A stretch of 64,000 nt of DNA from contig CBDEGU010000012.1 of assembly GCA_965238045.1 (NCBI GenBank), positions 434,001 to 498,000 of the forward strand, written 5' to 3'. The notes under the pieces were generated by a model. That model searched no databases and had not been told where the DNA came from. It saw nothing but the letters and a program-made list of their open reading frames with translations. The DNA is from CBDEGU01 sp965238045. GTDB lineage: Bacteria > Acidobacteriota > Terriglobia > Bryobacterales > UBA6623. Each line of letters starts with the position of its first letter. Position 1 is the stretch's first letter. Positions 36,452 through 45,566 of this stretch are shown here, piece by piece. A program made the position numbers and the translations under genes.

Positions 36452-37498
36452 ATGGAACAAGCCCTCGAACATTTATTCCCGACGCTCCATCCGCTGTGGC
36501 TCGGTGGCGTCATTGTCGCCAGTCTCGCGGTACTGGCCAAGGCGGCCGACTGGCTCGTGGAGGAGGCCGTCGAGCTTTCGCAGCGTTCCGGCATCCCGAA
36601 GACCATTGTGGGCGCCACGATCGTCAGCCTCGGCACGACCGCGCCCGAGGCCGCTGTATCGGTCTTCGCCGCCATCGAGGGCCGGCCAGGACTGGCCTTG
36701 GGCAATGCCGTCGGCTCAATCATCTGCGACACGGGCCTGATTCTCGGTATCGCCTGCCTGCTGGCTCCGCTCAAACTCGATCGCAAGATCGTCAATCGCC
36801 AGGGCTGGATCCAGCTTGGCGCCGCCGTGGCTCTCGTTGTCTTGTGCTTTCCCTGGACCGCGCCCAGCGAAGTGTTTAGCAAGGGAGGGAACTTGGCTCA
36901 GTGGGCGGGCGTGGCTTTGCTGCTGGCCCTGGCCGTCTACATGTGGCAGTCCATTCGCTGGGCGCGTCAAGGCATCACGCTCGCCGAGGACGAGCACGAA
37001 AGCGAATCCGGCGTGACCACGCTAGTGGTCGTTGCGAAACTCGCCGTAGCCGTCGCAATCGTTGTTCTCTCGGCGCGGGTCTTGATCCCGGCCATCGCCG
37101 AAGCCGCGTTGCGGATGCATGTTCCCGAGAGCATCATCGCCGCGACGCTGGTGGCTTTCGGCACTTCGCTGCCCGAACTTGTAACCGCGGTGAGCGCGGC
37201 GCGCAAGGGCCACGGAGAACTGGCGGTGGGCAATATCGTCGGCGCCGATATTTTGAACGTGTTTTTCGTCGCCGGAGCCGCGGCCTCGGTGACCGGAACC
37301 GGGCTCACGGCCGGGGGGCATTTCTTCCTCGTATTGTTCCCGATGATGCTGCTGATTCTGCTGATCTTCCGCGCTGGCATTATCTTCTCCGGGGACTACC
37401 TGCGCCGGCCCTTCGGATACGTGCTGTTGCTCTCCTATGCCGTGTACATGGTCATCAGCTACCTCGTCCCAGCCGAAACCGCTAGCAGTCCGTGGTAG
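36452..37498 (+). CDS. Calcium/sodium antiporter (CaCA family)
   Basis: 348 residues, ten hydrophobic segments. Two alpha repeats are clear: GATIVSLGTTAPEAAVS plus GNAVGSIICDTG in the first half, and ATLVAFGTSLPELVTAV plus GNIVGADILNVFF in the second. These carry the ion-binding Glu and Asn/Asp residues of YrbG-type exchangers that expel calcium. The central loop holds acidic residues (LAEDEHESES). Stop TAG lies inside a short motif also seen at other gene ends. Monocistronic. Confidence 0.92.
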   Translation: MEQALEHLFPTLHPLWLGGVIVASLAVLAKAADWLVEEAVELSQRSGIPKTIVGATIVSLGTTAPEAAVSVFAAIEGRPGLALGNAVGSIICDTGLILGIACLLAPLKLDRKIVNRQGWIQLGAAVALVVLCFPWTAPSEVFSKGGNLAQWAGVALLLALAVYMWQSIRWARQGITLAEDEHESESGVTTLVVVAKLAVAVAIVVLSARVLIPAIAEAALRMHVPESIIAATLVAFGTSLPELVTAVSAARKGHGELAVGNIVGADILNVFFVAGAAASVTGTGLTAGGHFFLVLFPMMLLILLIFRAGIIFSGDYLRRPFGYVLLLSYAVYMVISYLVPAETASSPW

Positions 37499-37704
37499 CA
37501 GTCCGGCCCGCAACAGACCGTGGTTGACCGCGCTTGCGGATGGGCTCTCTTCAGATGGCGGCCGCTGCCTCGGTGCCGACAGCGCTCCGATTCGGGAAAT
37601 GTGTCGAGTATAATATTGATGTCTCAATGTTTGTTTCCGCGAGAACTTCCATTTTCATCGTCTCTGCAAGGAAGCTGCCCGCCGCCCCGGTTCATGCGAG
37701 GTAG

Positions 37705-38463
37705 ATGATGCCGGCGGATTGCAGTGAAACCCGGCTTGCCATCGTATGCCCGATGGCGAACGAGAGCGAGACGGCGATTTCCTTCGTACAACAAGTCTTC
37801 GAACAAACCGCTCAACTGGCCGCGGTGCGCATGTTTGTCGTCCTCGACCGGGTCTCGACCGACGGCACACTTGCTCTCATGCGCGAGTATGCCCGTCAGG
37901 AGCCCCGTCTTCGCGTCATCTGGGCTCCGGAGAATCGTTGCGTTGTGGACGCCTATATCACCGGATACCGCGCGGCGCTGGCGACCGGGTATGAATGGAT
38001 TCTTGAGATCGATGCCGGATTCAGCCACCAGCCCAGCGATCTGCCGAAATTTATCGAAGCAATGGGTCCAGACGTGCAGTGCGTTTTCGGCAGCCGCTTT
38101 GCCAAGGGCGGCCAGGTGACCAAGACGCCCTGGACGCGCCGATTTCTCAGCCGCGGGGGGACAGCGCTAACGAACTTGCTGCTCGGCACCCGCCTCACCG
38201 ACATGACCAGCGGATATGAGTTGTTCCGCCGCGACGTGTTGGCCCGCATTCTTGAACACGGCATCGAGTCCCGCGCGCATTTCTTTCAAACCGAAATCAA
38301 GTATTACTGCCGCAAGATGAAATGCGTCGAGGTGCCGATTGCCTACCAGGCAACCGCCGAGGGCGTGGCGGCGGCGAGTGTCCGGGACGCACTGCGTCAC
38401 CTGCTTCGGCTCTTCCGCAACAGACTCGTCACCGGATTCGCCCCGCGGAGGGCCCCTTCATGA
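37705..38463 (+). CDS. Family 2 glycosyltransferase
   Basis: 252 residues. GT-A fold with an N-terminal nucleotide-sugar region (RLAIVCPMANESETA) and a DxD-like ILEIDAGFSH; the GSRFAKGG and TDMTSGYELFRR segments match dolichyl-phosphate-mannose-synthase-like GT2 enzymes. No membrane segment. Its TGA overlaps the ATG of the following STELLO-type gene, so the two are expressed together and probably modify the same acceptor. ATG 37705 and 37708 are tandem starts. Confidence 0.87.
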   Translation: MMPADCSETRLAIVCPMANESETAISFVQQVFEQTAQLAAVRMFVVLDRVSTDGTLALMREYARQEPRLRVIWAPENRCVVDAYITGYRAALATGYEWILEIDAGFSHQPSDLPKFIEAMGPDVQCVFGSRFAKGGQVTKTPWTRRFLSRGGTALTNLLLGTRLTDMTSGYELFRRDVLARILEHGIESRAHFFQTEIKYYCRKMKCVEVPIAYQATAEGVAAASVRDALRHLLRLFRNRLVTGFAPRRAPS

Positions 38464-39440
38464 GCTTGCCCCGCGCGATCGTCGTCACGTCGATCTCCGC
38501 TCCCAATGACATTCTTCGCGCCCTTGCCGGCGGCGCCCGAGCCCACGATTTCGAGTTTATCGTGATCGGCGACGTGGCGAGTCCGGGCGACTTCCAGCTC
38601 GACGGCTGCCGCTTTTTTTCCATGAGCGACCAACTGGGCTCGGGTTTCGCCCTTGCGCGCGCCTGTCCAACGCGGCACTACGCGCGCAAGAACATCGGAT
38701 ATCTGATCGCCATACGGAACGGAGCCAGGCAGATTATCGAAACCGATGACGATAACGACCCCCGCGATGCTTTCTGGCGCGTGAGAGAGCCGAAAGCGCG
38801 CGTTCCGGTTCTCAAGCAAGCCGGATGGACGAACGTGTATCGATACTTCTCCGACGCTAACATCTGGCCGAGGGGCCTGCCGCTGGACTGCGTTCAGTCC
38901 ACGCTGGCTCCTCTGAGCAGTCTGCCCGTGGAAGAGATTCGGTGCGAAATTCAGCAGGGGCTGGCGGACGAAAATCCCGATGTCGATGCCATCTACCGGC
39001 TCACCTTGCCGCTTCCTCAAAATTTCCGGAAGGAGCCTCTCGTGGGGTTGGCCGAAGGTTCCTGGTGTCCGTTCAACAGTCAGAACACGGCCTGGTTTCC
39101 CGATGCCTATCCGCTGATGTACTTGCCGTCCTGCTGCTCGTTTCGGGTGACCGATATCTGGCGGAGCTTTGTCGCCCAGCGCGTTGCATGGCTCAACGGA
39201 TGGGCTATTCTCTATGAGGGGCCGACCGTCCGGCAGGAGCGAAACGAACACGACCTCATGAAGGATTTCGCCGACGAGATACCCGGCTACCTGAATAACC
39301 GAGCGATCGCCAGCCGGCTGATGACGCTCGACCTCGAGCCCGGCCTGGAACACATTCCCGGCAACATGCGCGTATGCTACCGGAATCTCATCGAGATGGG
39401 TCTGGTCGGAGAAGAAGAAATGGGCCTGCTGGAGGCTTAG
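38460..39440 (+). CDS. STELLO (DUF288) glycosyltransferase-like protein
   Basis: 326 residues from ATG 38460, overlapping the GT2 stop by four bases. The segment HYARKNIGYLIAIRNGARQI followed by IETDDDNDP is the hallmark of STELLO/DUF288 proteins, with the acidic run as candidate metal/sugar-nucleotide site. STELLO is known from plants, where it modulates cellulose synthesis, and occurs in bacteria without a defined role. Pairing with a GT2 suggests an exopolysaccharide or glycan step. Longer frame to 38322 overlaps the GT2 and is not used. Confidence 0.82.
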   Translation: MSLPRAIVVTSISAPNDILRALAGGARAHDFEFIVIGDVASPGDFQLDGCRFFSMSDQLGSGFALARACPTRHYARKNIGYLIAIRNGARQIIETDDDNDPRDAFWRVREPKARVPVLKQAGWTNVYRYFSDANIWPRGLPLDCVQSTLAPLSSLPVEEIRCEIQQGLADENPDVDAIYRLTLPLPQNFRKEPLVGLAEGSWCPFNSQNTAWFPDAYPLMYLPSCCSFRVTDIWRSFVAQRVAWLNGWAILYEGPTVRQERNEHDLMKDFADEIPGYLNNRAIASRLMTLDLEPGLEHIPGNMRVCYRNLIEMGLVGEEEMGLLEA

Positions 39441-39628
39441 CTCGGCGATCTCGCCGCTCTGAGCTAACCGCGAAAGTGCGCCGCGATCTTCCAGAGGCCG
39501 CCTTGCTGAAAACCCGCCGGGCTAAGCGTGGCGCGCCTGGTCCCGGAGGGAGAGACGAGATGCCGGTTTCACGGTTTTTCGCTTGAGCGCGGCACCGGCG
39601 GAACAATGCGATTCTGATCCTAAACCTC

Positions 39629-41203
39629 ATGCTGGTTTTCTATATTCTGGGCATTCTTCTTGCTGGTCTTCTCGGGCTCACCATCTACGATCTGAGCCAG
39701 CGCAAGCATGCCATTCTGCGCAATTTCCCCATCCTCGGCCACTTCCGTTACCTGTTTGAATCGGTCGGACCCGAGTTGCGCCAGTACATCGTTACCGGCG
39801 ATGACGAAGAGCGCCCATTCAGCCGCGATCAGCGCCGCTGGATCTATGCCTCGTCCAAGAAAGAAAACAACTACTTTGGCTTTGGCACCGATAACGATCT
39901 GGAAATCTCTTCCAATTATCTGATCATCAAGCACAGCGCGTTCCCGTACTCGCCGCCGGATCGAGCCAGCGGAGACGAGAGCCATCATTACCGGCTGCCC
40001 TGTGCCAAGGTTCTGGGAGCCCATCGCGGCCGCCGGAAGGCGTTCCGTCCTGCCTCGGTCGCAAATATTTCGGCCATGAGCTTTGGCTCCCTGAGCGGCC
40101 CCGCCGTCACGGCTCTCAACAAAGGCGCGTCTCTCGCCGGGTGTCTGCAGAACACTGGGGAAGGCGGCATCGCCAAGTATCATCTCATGGGCGGCGATCT
40201 GATCTGGCAGATCGGGACCGGCTATTTTGGCTGCCGCGACGCCGAAGGCCGCTTCGACTTGGAACGACTGCGGGAGAGAGCAGCCCGAGCGCCTGTCAAG
40301 GCCCTCGAAATCAAACTGAGTCAGGGAGCCAAACCCGGCCTGGGCGGCGTTCTGCCGGCCGCGAAGATCACTCCCGAGATCTCGAAGATTCGCGGCATAC
40401 CGATGGGCCGGGATTGCATCAGTCCGCCGAGCCATGCTGAATTTCGTGACGCCGACAGTCTGCTCGATTTCGTCGAAATGCTCGCCGACGCGACCGGATT
40501 GCCGGTGGGCATCAAATCCGCCGTGGGAGAGATGGCCTTTTGGGAAGACCTCGCGCGCCGGATGGCGAAAACCTCGCGCGGCGTCGATTTCATTACGATT
40601 GACGGCGGCGAGGGAGGCACCGGGGCCGCGCCGCTGGTCTTCTCCGATCATGTCGCGCTGCCTTTCAAGATCGCCTTCAGCCGTGTCTACAGCGTCTTTG
40701 CCCGGCACGGGCTTCACGAAAAGATCGTTTTTATCGGTTCTGGGAAGCTCGGGTTTCCGGCCTCGGCGCTGCTGGCCTTCGGCTTGGGATGCGACATGGT
40801 AAACACCGGCCGCGAGGCGATGATGGCCATCGGCTGCATTCAGGCGCGGCGATGCCATACGGGGACGTGCCCGACCGGTGTCGCGACACAATCGCGCTGG
40901 CTGATGCGCGGCCTTGACCCGGAATATAAATCCCATCGGCTGGCCAACTACGTCGTCACGCTGCGGAAAGAACTGCTCCAACTCACCCACGCCTGTGGCG
41001 TGGCACATCCGGCTCTGGTAACCAGCGATCATATCGCCTTCATCGACGACCGCTACGGATCACGCTCTTTGTGCGAGGTATTCGGCTATGAAGAAGGCTG
41101 GGGCATCCCTGGCGAAGAGGACCAGGCCAAGATCCGGGCTCTCTTGGAAGCTCCAGACCGGGATGCCTCGCTGAAAGGCCCTACGGTGAGCACCCCGGCC
41201 TGA
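39629..41203 (+). CDS. FMN-dependent glutamate-synthase-like protein (GltS alpha-2 domain)
   Basis: 524 residues. A single N-terminal membrane helix (1-25, MLVFYILGILLAGLLGL) anchors a cytoplasmic TIM barrel. NISAMSFGSLSGPAV, GIKSAVGEMAF and IDGGEGGTGAAPL are glutamate synthase FMN-domain signatures. GCIQARRCHTGTCPTGVA holds three cysteines for a 3Fe-4S cluster. The amidotransferase and NADPH subunits are missing, so it is one of the stand-alone, membrane-anchored members whose substrate is not settled. No partner gene nearby. Confidence 0.9.
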   Translation: MLVFYILGILLAGLLGLTIYDLSQRKHAILRNFPILGHFRYLFESVGPELRQYIVTGDDEERPFSRDQRRWIYASSKKENNYFGFGTDNDLEISSNYLIIKHSAFPYSPPDRASGDESHHYRLPCAKVLGAHRGRRKAFRPASVANISAMSFGSLSGPAVTALNKGASLAGCLQNTGEGGIAKYHLMGGDLIWQIGTGYFGCRDAEGRFDLERLRERAARAPVKALEIKLSQGAKPGLGGVLPAAKITPEISKIRGIPMGRDCISPPSHAEFRDADSLLDFVEMLADATGLPVGIKSAVGEMAFWEDLARRMAKTSRGVDFITIDGGEGGTGAAPLVFSDHVALPFKIAFSRVYSVFARHGLHEKIVFIGSGKLGFPASALLAFGLGCDMVNTGREAMMAIGCIQARRCHTGTCPTGVATQSRWLMRGLDPEYKSHRLANYVVTLRKELLQLTHACGVAHPALVTSDHIAFIDDRYGSRSLCEVFGYEEGWGIPGEEDQAKIRALLEAPDRDASLKGPTVSTPA

Positions 41204-41341
41204 GGCGCTTTTCTCTCGCTAAAACGCCGTCGTCTTCCTCGCCCGCGCGCGCTCGCCTCTGGGAGCCGGTCCGCCCCTCCAAGCGATGCCGGGGACGCCA
41301 TGCCGGGGACGGGCGGGCGAAAACGCCCCTGCGGGTCAGCG

Positions 41342-41701
41342 TCACTTCACGGCGATCACCAGCGATCGCATCGGTCCGCTGCCGGCGTTCACGAGTCTCG
41401 GAGCCAACTCACCCCGGCTATGCCAGATCACTTCCCCGGCTTTGCGATGGCGCGTGATCTTCCCACCGGTCTTGGGATCGATCCGGTCGTAACTCGTTTC
41501 GTTCAGGAACACGATGACCTGATCGCTCGGGCGGATATAGGATTCCCGCACTCCGCCCGGCGGAATCGAACGCTCCGTCACCACGACTCGCACATTCTCA
41601 AGCACAACCTCGCGGCTCACCGGCGAAGCGGCCCCCAGAGAGTAGACGAGCAAGAGAGTGGCCAGCGAAGACCCAACCGAGGCAAAGAGAATCTTTTTCA
41701 T
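41342..41701 (-). CDS. Small exported cupin-like protein
   Basis: 119 residues from ATG 41701. Signal peptide 1-24 (FASVGSSLATLLLVYSLGA). The rest is a compact beta-rich domain (VTERSIPPGGVRESYIRPSD, HSRGELAPRLVNAGSGPMRS) with cupin-like spacing, but the usual His triad is not obvious, so metal binding is doubtful. Function unknown. A longer frame to 41779 adds a non-signal tail and is less likely. It lies downstream of the outer-membrane barrel gene on the same strand, 160 bp away. Confidence 0.7.
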   Translation of the reverse strand: MKKILFASVGSSLATLLLVYSLGAASPVSREVVLENVRVVVTERSIPPGGVRESYIRPSDQVIVFLNETSYDRIDPKTGGKITRHRKAGEVIWHSRGELAPRLVNAGSGPMRSLVIAVK

Positions 41702-41861
41702 GCAACCTCCCCAGAACCTGGAACAACCAGCGTCACGACGCACCAGTGTAGCGCAAGCGATGCCGGCGGGCCGGTTCACTAGCGGGCTTGCCGCTTGCCA
41801 GGGCGCGGCGCCACGGGAGAGGGCAAGTTTCGACGGCGAGAGCCGGTGCGGAAAACGCGTT

Positions 41862-44660
41862 TCAAAACGCGAAGCGCAGCAGAAACTGAAAAGTACGGCC
41901 GTCGTTCAGCGTATTGGTGATCTGACCGAAATTGGCCGAACTCAGCGTGTTGCCCGGCTCGGCGAACTGCGGCCGGTTGAACAGGTTGATCGATTCCGCG
42001 CGAAACGTTACCGTCTGATCCGAATGCACGGTCCAAGTTCGTGAGATCGCCGCGTTGATGTTGTTGATGCCGTCTTTGCGGAAGGTGTTCTGACCCACAT
42101 TCCCTCGGGCTTCTCCTGGGGTTACGAAGGCGAAGGCCGCGGCGGGCAGCAGCGCTCTCGAAGTATCCGGGTTGTCGATCGTGCGGCCGAGGATCGACGG
42201 GTCCACGATGTTGGGCCGGTCTCCGGGCCGGCCGTCGACATTGCCGAAGCCCGGCGAATCCGAGCCCGTCAGGACGGTGAACGGGGTGCCGGTCTTCAGC
42301 AGAGTAACCGCCGAGAAGTTCCATTCGCCGAGAGCCTGCTTGAGCCAGCCGCGCCGGGAGGAGAGTTCCGGAGTCACATAGTGAAAGCGCCAGAGGAACG
42401 CGTGGGACTGATCAAACGTACTGAGGCCCTTGAGGTCCTCGTGAATCGAAAACTCTGATTGATTGCGCCCGGTCTGCGAGGTTACGCCCGCCCCGGTGTC
42501 GGTGTAGCCCGTCCCCAGATCGATGGCATTGCTGAACCAGTACGAGGCAGTGACGGTGAGCCCGCGCCAGTCGGGCACGACGAGAGTTGCTCGGGCGGCA
42601 TCGAAATACCCGCGCGAGGTGTTGATGATGCGGCGAACATCGAAGTGCTCCTGATCCGGCCGCCGCTCGTTCACGGTCCCGGTGGTAAAGTCGATGCCGT
42701 CCACTGGCTGCGCGCGATTGGTGTAGGACTTCAGAAATAGTTTTTGCGAGCGGCTGCCGACATAGCCGAGCTGCAACTGCCAATGCGAGGCCAGCTCTGT
42801 CTCCCAACTGAAACTGTACTGCTGCGAGTAGGGCGAGACTAGATGGGGATGATTGACGAAGATCGTCGAGCGCTGGTTCGGATCGAGGTCCTCAATGCGA
42901 AGCCCCCCAAGCGGGTCGACCAGATCGGGGTTGGGCACGACGATCTTGAACACCGCGGGAGGATTGAAGCGCACCTGCTGGTAGGTTGCCGGATAGACTT
43001 CGGCGTAGTGCAAGCCATAGCCGGCGCGCAGCACACCCCAACGCTCCGGCAACTGGAAAGCAAAGCCGAAGTGCCCGCCGACGTTATTGCAGTCGCATCC
43101 GAAACCCACCTCGCTGAGGCCATCGACTTCGATGGGAGGCGGGACGGGCGTGTAGCGCACCGCGACATTGAGCGTGAACTTGGGGTGAAGGCGCCAGGCA
43201 TCGCCGGCGTAGTACTGCATGTCCCAGTTGCGGAAACCTTGATAGGACGCTCCGAGCGCTCCGGAGAAGCGCGTCGGAATCCCGAGCCGGAGATTCGTCA
43301 GAGCATCACGGCCAAAGTCGTTGCGGAATCCCAGAAAACCTCGCAAGCTGCTGACCTCGGTTCCGTTGAACTGGCGGCGCATGAGCTCCGTACCAGCCGT
43401 GAGGCTGTGTGTCCCTCGTACCTGCTTGACGCGGGCGCCGTAGGTGAAACGATTTTCGGCGCGATCCATCGGAATCGCCGACCCCGGACCGATTCGTTCG
43501 ACCACTTCCCCAAAGGACGCGTCCATCGGGAAGGCATTTTCTTCCGGGACCAGCAGCGACTCCACACGGTCGAATCCCACCGAGAAGTCGGTCACCGTCG
43601 CGGGGCTCCAGCTTCGCGTCCAGCTCATGCGCGCCGTATGGCTCTGAATCGTCGTGTCCGGATTCTGACCTGCCACAAGTTGGAAAGCATCGACGCGCTG
43701 CGAGGTCAGCCGGTAGCGCAACGCCAGCCGGTCACGGTCGCTGAGATGCTGGTCAATGCGGCCGCCGATCAAGTCGGTATCAATCTTCTGGGGTGAGTTG
43801 GTGTTAAGAGCGCGGGAATCAATGTCCGTCCGATTGGGCAACTCGGCGGGAAACGACCCCAGCAGCCGCACAACGGCCGCCCGAGTCGCCGGGTCATTTG
43901 TTCTCGTTTCCGGGTGCTCGTCCAGTGGTGTGCGTTCATCCGCACGCGGAACCAGGATGTTGCCGTTGACGCTGCCCCGCACGCGCTGCTGGCTGCCCTC
44001 GATCGAGAAGTAGCCGCCGCGCCAGACCGGCGCTCGGAAGTCCGCGCCGTAGCGGTTCTCTCTCGCTGGTTTTACGCCGCCCGCTTGGAAAAACGAACGC
44101 GCCGTGAAGACGCTGTTATTGTGCATTTCGTGGATGCTGCCGTGAACCCCTGAGGCGGCCCGCGCGGGAAGATGAACGAGCTTGGAGGGCGGCCTCCCGA
44201 ATTCCGAGCCAAAGTATCCGTGTTCGGGTTCGAATTCGCCGATGATCGTGGCCGTCGTCCCGAGCCGGGTCTGCAACTCTCGCAGCGCATTGTTATCGAC
44301 CGCGTTGAACTGCACGTTCTCGTTGCGCCGGCCCTCACCCGAAGAAGCATCGGTCTGTCCGAGAAGGTTCAACTCGGTCGCCTCTTCTGGCGCCGCGGGT
44401 TCGGTGGCGGGGGTGGGACGCGCTTTCGCCTCTGCCCCTTCGTCCTCTTCGGCGCGGCCTTTGGTGGCGTCCGCCCCAACCGCCGGACGCGTCCGGTCCC
44501 CAGACGAGGCGAGGGCTCCGCCCCACAGGGCGACGGTCACCATCAGGCCCAGTGTGACAAGCCTGCTCGAGCGCTCAAGTCGAAGTCGCCGGGCGAGGTC
44601 CGCCGCCGTGGAAGTACATCGCGTGCCATCGTTGGCGAGCTGCTCCCGGTACAGTCTCAT
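41862..44660 (-). CDS. Oar-like / TonB-dependent outer-membrane barrel
   Basis: About 932 residues from ATG 44660; a longer frame to 44816 exists. N-terminal hydrophobic signal (RLVTLGLMVTVALWGGALAS), a Glu/Ala-rich linker, a plug-like region (FNAVDNNALRELQTRLG), then a long beta barrel ending in Phe (FQFLLRFAF), the outer-membrane insertion signal. Unlike most Acidobacterial relatives it has no recognisable carboxypeptidase-like N-terminal domain, and I see no TonB box. It probably forms a ligand-gated channel or adhesin. TonB dependence is therefore inference. Confidence 0.8.
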   Translation of the reverse strand: MRLYREQLANDGTRCTSTAADLARRLRLERSSRLVTLGLMVTVALWGGALASSGDRTRPAVGADATKGRAEEDEGAEAKARPTPATEPAAPEEATELNLLGQTDASSGEGRRNENVQFNAVDNNALRELQTRLGTTATIIGEFEPEHGYFGSEFGRPPSKLVHLPARAASGVHGSIHEMHNNSVFTARSFFQAGGVKPARENRYGADFRAPVWRGGYFSIEGSQQRVRGSVNGNILVPRADERTPLDEHPETRTNDPATRAAVVRLLGSFPAELPNRTDIDSRALNTNSPQKIDTDLIGGRIDQHLSDRDRLALRYRLTSQRVDAFQLVAGQNPDTTIQSHTARMSWTRSWSPATVTDFSVGFDRVESLLVPEENAFPMDASFGEVVERIGPGSAIPMDRAENRFTYGARVKQVRGTHSLTAGTELMRRQFNGTEVSSLRGFLGFRNDFGRDALTNLRLGIPTRFSGALGASYQGFRNWDMQYYAGDAWRLHPKFTLNVAVRYTPVPPPIEVDGLSEVGFGCDCNNVGGHFGFAFQLPERWGVLRAGYGLHYAEVYPATYQQVRFNPPAVFKIVVPNPDLVDPLGGLRIEDLDPNQRSTIFVNHPHLVSPYSQQYSFSWETELASHWQLQLGYVGSRSQKLFLKSYTNRAQPVDGIDFTTGTVNERRPDQEHFDVRRIINTSRGYFDAARATLVVPDWRGLTVTASYWFSNAIDLGTGYTDTGAGVTSQTGRNQSEFSIHEDLKGLSTFDQSHAFLWRFHYVTPELSSRRGWLKQALGEWNFSAVTLLKTGTPFTVLTGSDSPGFGNVDGRPGDRPNIVDPSILGRTIDNPDTSRALLPAAAFAFVTPGEARGNVGQNTFRKDGINNINAAISRTWTVHSDQTVTFRAESINLFNRPQFAEPGNTLSSANFGQITNTLNDGRTFQFLLRFAF

Positions 44661-44972
44661 AAACGTTGCTTGAGCAAAACCGTTCCTTGCGAAATGACGA
44701 GAGGCCAAAGCCTGAAGGCGCGCCTGCCCAGGACATGCAGAGGATGTGTCCCGCCAAGCCTCGTGATGTCCAACCCCGTGACGCCAAACCCCGTGACCAC
44801 GGATACTACGCGCCATGATAGCCTATTGTGATCTCTCGTCAGAGAAGGAGCGACCCAGAGGCGCGGCACGGGGTCGCGGCACGGGCTTGCGGCACGGGGG
44901 GCGGCGGTGAGAAGATCGCGGGGCCACTTTTCCGCGCGGCTTTTCTAGACAAGGGGTCACCTCGGAAACGCA

Positions 44973-45557
44973 ATGTCTTTCGCTGTATGTGTGTTCTGCT
45001 CTTCGAGCGGCGCGGTCGGCCGGCAGTACCTCGCCGCCGCCAGGGAACTAGGCGCGTCCATTGCCCGGCGCCGCTTCACGCTCGTCTATGGCGGCGCCGA
45101 CATCGGGCTGATGGGAGCGCTCGCTCGTGCCGCGCACGCCGGGGGCGGCCACGTGGTGGGCGTGATCCCGGAACGCTTCCAGCGGAAGGGTATCGCCTAT
45201 GACGCGGCCGATGAGCTGGTCGTGACCGCCGACCTCAGGGATCGGAAAGCGATCATGGAACAGCGGTCAGACGCTTTTATCGCTTTGCCTGGCGGATTTG
45301 GGACTCTCGAAGAACTGCTTAAGATTTTGACCTTGCGGCACCTGCGCGCACATCAAAAACCGGTGGCCCTGGTGAATACTGGCCAATTCTTTGACCCCTT
45401 GCTCACAATGTTTGAGCGCCTCTATCAAGGCGGATTTGCCAAGCCCGAGCAGCGCTCCGCATACCGGGTCGCGGCCAACCCCACCGAGGCGCTCGACTGG
45501 GTTCACAACCACCCAACCAGGCGGTCCGCAGACCAGCACCCAGCCGAAGGACGATAG
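44973..45557 (+). CDS. LOG-family nucleotide 5'-monophosphate phosphoribohydrolase
   Basis: 194 residues. YGGADIGLMG (about 39-48) and LPGGFGTLEELL (about 105-116) are the signature motifs of the LOG/TIGR00730 family, which release free base from cytokinin nucleotides or, in bacteria, from AMP. Normal length and no extra domain. The next gene, an amidohydrolase, starts ten bases later, suggesting a shared transcript. Confidence 0.92.
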   Translation: MSFAVCVFCSSSGAVGRQYLAAARELGASIARRRFTLVYGGADIGLMGALARAAHAGGGHVVGVIPERFQRKGIAYDAADELVVTADLRDRKAIMEQRSDAFIALPGGFGTLEELLKILTLRHLRAHQKPVALVNTGQFFDPLLTMFERLYQGGFAKPEQRSAYRVAANPTEALDWVHNHPTRRSADQHPAEGR

Positions 45558-45566
45558 AAATCGACG

